NCBI RefSeq assembly: GCF_900104065.1
Contig: NZ_FNLC01000001.1
Coordinates: 310,001-374,000, forward strand
Reading direction: 5' to 3'
Origin: Natronobacterium texcoconense
GTDB lineage: Archaea > Halobacteriota > Halobacteria > Halobacteriales > Natrialbaceae
Length of the DNA stretch: 64,000 nt
Numbering within the stretch: the first letter of the stretch is position 1; every line of letters begins with the position of its first letter. Shown piece after piece: positions 61,483 to 64,000 of the stretch. The notes beneath the pieces were generated by a model. It worked only from the letters and a program-made list of their open reading frames with translations, was not told the DNA's origin and did no database searches. The position numbers and the translations under genes are program-made.

Positions 61483-61596
61483 GGGCGTTCGTAGACGGAG
61501 GACGGTTTTCCGGGTTTCGTCTTCGACGAAACGGGGACGTTCCCACCGGTCGACGACCGAAGCAAGCTTATTGACGTCGGAGCGGCACCGTTAGCT

Positions 61597-61899
61597 ATGG
61601 TCGTTTCGAAACTCCTGAAACTCTGTTACGCGGTAACCGTCCTGTACGGAAGCGTTACGGCACTCTCACCGAAACGCAGTCTCGCGGTATCGCTGCGCTG
61701 CTGGTACTGTGGCTTCGAGAACGTCTCGGAACTGGAACCGAAACCGTGGTACGTTCGCGCCACTCGAGCGGTCGGCGTCGGCATGATCGCTGCCGGGGTC
61801 GCCGGCTTCGTCCTCGAGGATCGGGCACGTGTGATCGAACCAGGAGAGGGGAAGAACGAGTCCCTCGAGTCGACCGAGACCGGTGACGTCGACACGTAA
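61597..61899 (+). CDS. Small membrane protein with a CxxC pair
   Basis: 100 residues. A first hydrophobic part (about 4-24), then CWYCGFEN, a CxxC, and a second membrane segment (AVGVGMIAAGVAGFVL, about 60-75), ending acidic. The pattern resembles other haloarchaeal small proteins but I cannot name it. The gene is 58 bp upstream of pgi in the same direction, so it may be co-transcribed. Confidence 0.65.
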   Translation: MVVSKLLKLCYAVTVLYGSVTALSPKRSLAVSLRCWYCGFENVSELEPKPWYVRATRAVGVGMIAAGVAGFVLEDRARVIEPGEGKNESLESTETGDVDT

Positions 61900-61956
61900 C
61901 TGAACGCCCGGCCGCGTGACGGAACGCCTTTGGCGACGGCGGTTGCCCTCTTCCGT

Positions 61957-63309
61957 ATGAACGTCGATATCGGTAACGCGCTCGCGTCCGAGGCGTCACC
62001 GGGCGTCTCGCGGGCGAGTCTCGAGCGCCTGGACGACCAGGTAGCCCAGGCCCACGAGCGGATCGAACGTGGCATGGAAAACGCCGAGCACGGCTACGAG
62101 GCGCTGAACCTTCCGGAACGGACGGATCCCGACGAGATCCGGACCGCCGTCGAACCGGTCGCCGACGCCGAGGCGCTGATCACCGTCGGCATCGGTGGCA
62201 GTTCGCTCGGTGCGGCGACGATCGTCGACGCGCTCGAAAGCGACACGGAGACCGTCTTCCTCGACAACGTCGACCCCGATTGGATCTCGCGGCGACTCGA
62301 GTCGCTGCCGCTCGAGGAGACGGCGATCAACGTCGTCTCCCGCTCGGGGACGACGGCGGAGACGCTGGCGAACTTCCTCGTCGTCCGCGAGGCCTTCGAG
62401 TCCGAAGGTGTCGACTGGACCGAGCGGACGATCGTTACGACCGGCGAATCCGGCCCGCTGCGGGACCTCGCTGACCGTCACGACCTCCCGTCGTTGAAGG
62501 TTCCCGACGGCGTTCCCGGCCGCTTCTCCGCGCTGTCTGCAGTCGGAATGGTCGCCGCCGCGGTCTGTGGCCACGACCTGGAGGCCTTGCTCGAGGGGGC
62601 CGCCGCCGAACGCGAGACGCTGACTGGATCGCTGTTCGACTGTCCGGCCTACGCCTACGGTGCGACGACCTACGCCCTCGACCAGCGCGGCGCGGGGACG
62701 AACGCCGTGATGCCGTACGCCGAGTCGCTCGAGACGTTCGCCGAGTGGTTCGCCCAGCTATGGGCCGAAAGTCTGGGCAAGGACGAACTCGGCCAGACGC
62801 CCGTCCGGGCGCTGGGCGTGACCGACCAGCACTCCCAGCTCCAGCTGTACCGTGCCGGCCCACGCGACAAGCTCGTCACGTTCCTCACCGCCGGAACCGA
62901 CGAGAATCGACCGATCCCCGAGACCGACGTCGAGGATCTCGCCTACCTCGGCGGATCGACGCTCGGCGACCTACTCGAGGCCGAGTTCGAGGCGACGGAG
63001 GCGAGTCTCGCCGCCGCAGGTCGGCCGAACGTCCGCCTCGAGATCGACCGCGTCGACGAGTACGAACTCGGCGGCCTGCTGTACGGGATGGAGGCAGCCT
63101 GCGTCCTCGCGGGCGAACTCTACGGCGTGAACACGTTCGAACAGCCGGCCGTCGAGTGGGCAAAGAAGGCGACTCGCGGCCTGCTGGGTGGAGGGGTCTC
63201 GGAATCGGATTCCGATTCCGAGGCTCGTCGGGACGCGGAGCGTTCAGACGGCGAGTTCGAGGAAGCCGAGGCCGTCGCCGAGAAGTCGGAGCTCCGCGTC
63301 GAACGATAG
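61957..63309 (+). CDS. pgi: Glucose-6-phosphate isomerase
   Basis: 450 residues. Sugar-isomerase (SIS) landmarks: TVGIGGSSLGAATIVDAL, then VVSRSGTTAETLANFLVV, and the C-terminal motif TDQHSQLQLYRAGPRDK. It interconverts glucose-6-phosphate and fructose-6-phosphate for gluconeogenesis. The last 40 residues are a Glu/Ser-rich tail (SESDSDSEARR) beyond the catalytic end, not expected in other PGIs. The ATG at 61957 fits the family start. Confidence 0.95.
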   Translation: MNVDIGNALASEASPGVSRASLERLDDQVAQAHERIERGMENAEHGYEALNLPERTDPDEIRTAVEPVADAEALITVGIGGSSLGAATIVDALESDTETVFLDNVDPDWISRRLESLPLEETAINVVSRSGTTAETLANFLVVREAFESEGVDWTERTIVTTGESGPLRDLADRHDLPSLKVPDGVPGRFSALSAVGMVAAAVCGHDLEALLEGAAAERETLTGSLFDCPAYAYGATTYALDQRGAGTNAVMPYAESLETFAEWFAQLWAESLGKDELGQTPVRALGVTDQHSQLQLYRAGPRDKLVTFLTAGTDENRPIPETDVEDLAYLGGSTLGDLLEAEFEATEASLAAAGRPNVRLEIDRVDEYELGGLLYGMEAACVLAGELYGVNTFEQPAVEWAKKATRGLLGGGVSESDSDSEARRDAERSDGEFEEAEAVAEKSELRVER

Positions 63310-63370
63310 ACCGTTCGATCCGTCGCGTTGCGGAGGTCATATGAGGATTCACACGAAATGGAGATAACGA

Positions 63371-64000
63371 ATGACCGATACTGTACGGGCCGACGACGCC
63401 GGCTCTGCCGGTTCCGACGCCGCCTCCGCCCTCGGGACGGGAATCGCGGCCGTGACGATGGCCGCTATCCTCGTGCCCGTTCGCCGCGGCGTCGACGAGC
63501 CGGCCGTCCTCGCCGCCGGTGGTTTTGCCCTCGCCGCCGTCCTCGCGTTTCTCGCACGCCGACACGCTGGTATCGACCACCGGAACGCTGCTATCGTCGC
63601 CTCCGTCTCGAGTCTCGCAGTCGTGTTGTTCTCCGGATACGCGCTGAACCGGGGACTTCTGGCGGTAGTCGAGATCCCGATCCCGTTGTCAGGGGGGGTG
63701 TGGTCGGTGTCGCTCGTCGTGGTCGCGTTTGCGCTTGCGGGGCTGGGTGTCGGACTCGGCGCTGCTGATTACTTCGGGGTCGGTGCGTCCGGACTCAAAC
63801 GACGAGCACTGCAGACGGCGCTGCTGTCGGGACTGGGAATCATCGGGCTGTTCGTCGCGGAGCTAGCGACGCTCGTCGTCGCGGTTCCAACCCTGATAAT
63901 GCTGGGGATACCGGAGCCGTCAGCCGTCCAGTTGATCGTCCTCAGCCAACTCGGAATGGCGCTCGGTACGGGCGCTCTTGCCGTGGGTTATCTCAGCCTC
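63371..64000 (+). CDS. CPBP-type membrane protease N-terminus, cut by window edge
   Basis: 210 codons open to the window end. Six hydrophobic segments are visible, and the last, SAVQLIVLSQLGMALGTGALAVGYL, resembles the start of haloarchaeal CPBP intramembrane metalloproteases. The catalytic EExxxR motif would be past the edge, so the assignment is tentative. ATG at 63371 is the likely start, after an AATGGAGATAACG leader. Confidence 0.6.
   Translation, partial: MTDTVRADDAGSAGSDAASALGTGIAAVTMAAILVPVRRGVDEPAVLAAGGFALAAVLAFLARRHAGIDHRNAAIVASVSSLAVVLFSGYALNRGLLAVVEIPIPLSGGVWSVSLVVVAFALAGLGVGLGAADYFGVGASGLKRRALQTALLSGLGIIGLFVAELATLVVAVPTLIMLGIPEPSAVQLIVLSQLGMALGTGALAVGYLSL

Overview
The window comes from a halophilic archaeon (class Halobacteria). 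Proteins are strongly acidic, GC is high with frequent CTCGAG (Leu-Glu) codon pairs, many genes have TATA-type promoters close to the start codon, and there are archaea-only genes: TFB, archaeosine synthesis, PurS/PurQ, DHQ synthase II, NucS, TrmY and HTH-10 regulators of the bacterio-opsin activator type. The style is Natrialbales-like, but the genus cannot be fixed from the sequence. It looks chromosomal: mostly core metabolism and information processing, one tRNA, and no complete insertion sequence, phage or CRISPR array.

Layout. 1-3.1 kb: an edge membrane protein, a flavoprotein, a rhodanese and purS-purQ. 3.1-10.7 kb (minus): the archaeosine radical SAM enzyme, then a five-gene dipeptide/oligopeptide ABC importer. 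10.8-20 kb: CBS protein, LOV photosensor regulator, aldehyde:ferredoxin oxidoreductase, membrane proteins, two divergent regulators and a PNPOx-like protein. 20.2-24.7 kb: small conserved genes (AzlCD, MoaD-like, PadR, NUDIX) interspersed with an 80-bp palindromic repeat. 24.8-28.1 kb: two paralogous secreted, extremely acidic proteins with pentapeptide-repeat islands. 28.3-32.3 kb: tgtA, a membrane-anchored TRAM protein and arcS. 32.4-40.9 kb: membrane proteins, two response-regulator genes beside a degraded 1.6-kb stretch, aroD, TFB and a DUF84 NTPase. 40.9-49.5 kb: an IS200/IS605-like relic, HAD hydrolase, CARF-like regulator, DHQ synthase II, RnfC-like protein, pilin and NucS. 49.7-64 kb: tRNA-Pro with a partial copy of its 3' end, trmY, an HtrA-like protease, pus10, an S9 peptidase, rnhB, secFD, pgi and an edge membrane protein.

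Links between genes. RaSEA, TgtA and ArcS together cover insertion of preQ0 into tRNA position 15 and its conversion to archaeosine. Pus10 and TrmY act one after the other on tRNA position 54. DHQ synthase II and AroD are consecutive steps of the archaeal shikimate route. PurS and PurQ are two parts of FGAM synthase.

The most unusual items are the paired acidic pentapeptide-island proteins and the dispersed hairpin repeat. Three of the four clear copies of the repeat start at a gene's stop codon, and its stem changes sequence while keeping base pairing. Both deserve follow-up. No decisive database search could be run, and family names beyond the obvious ones are from memory.
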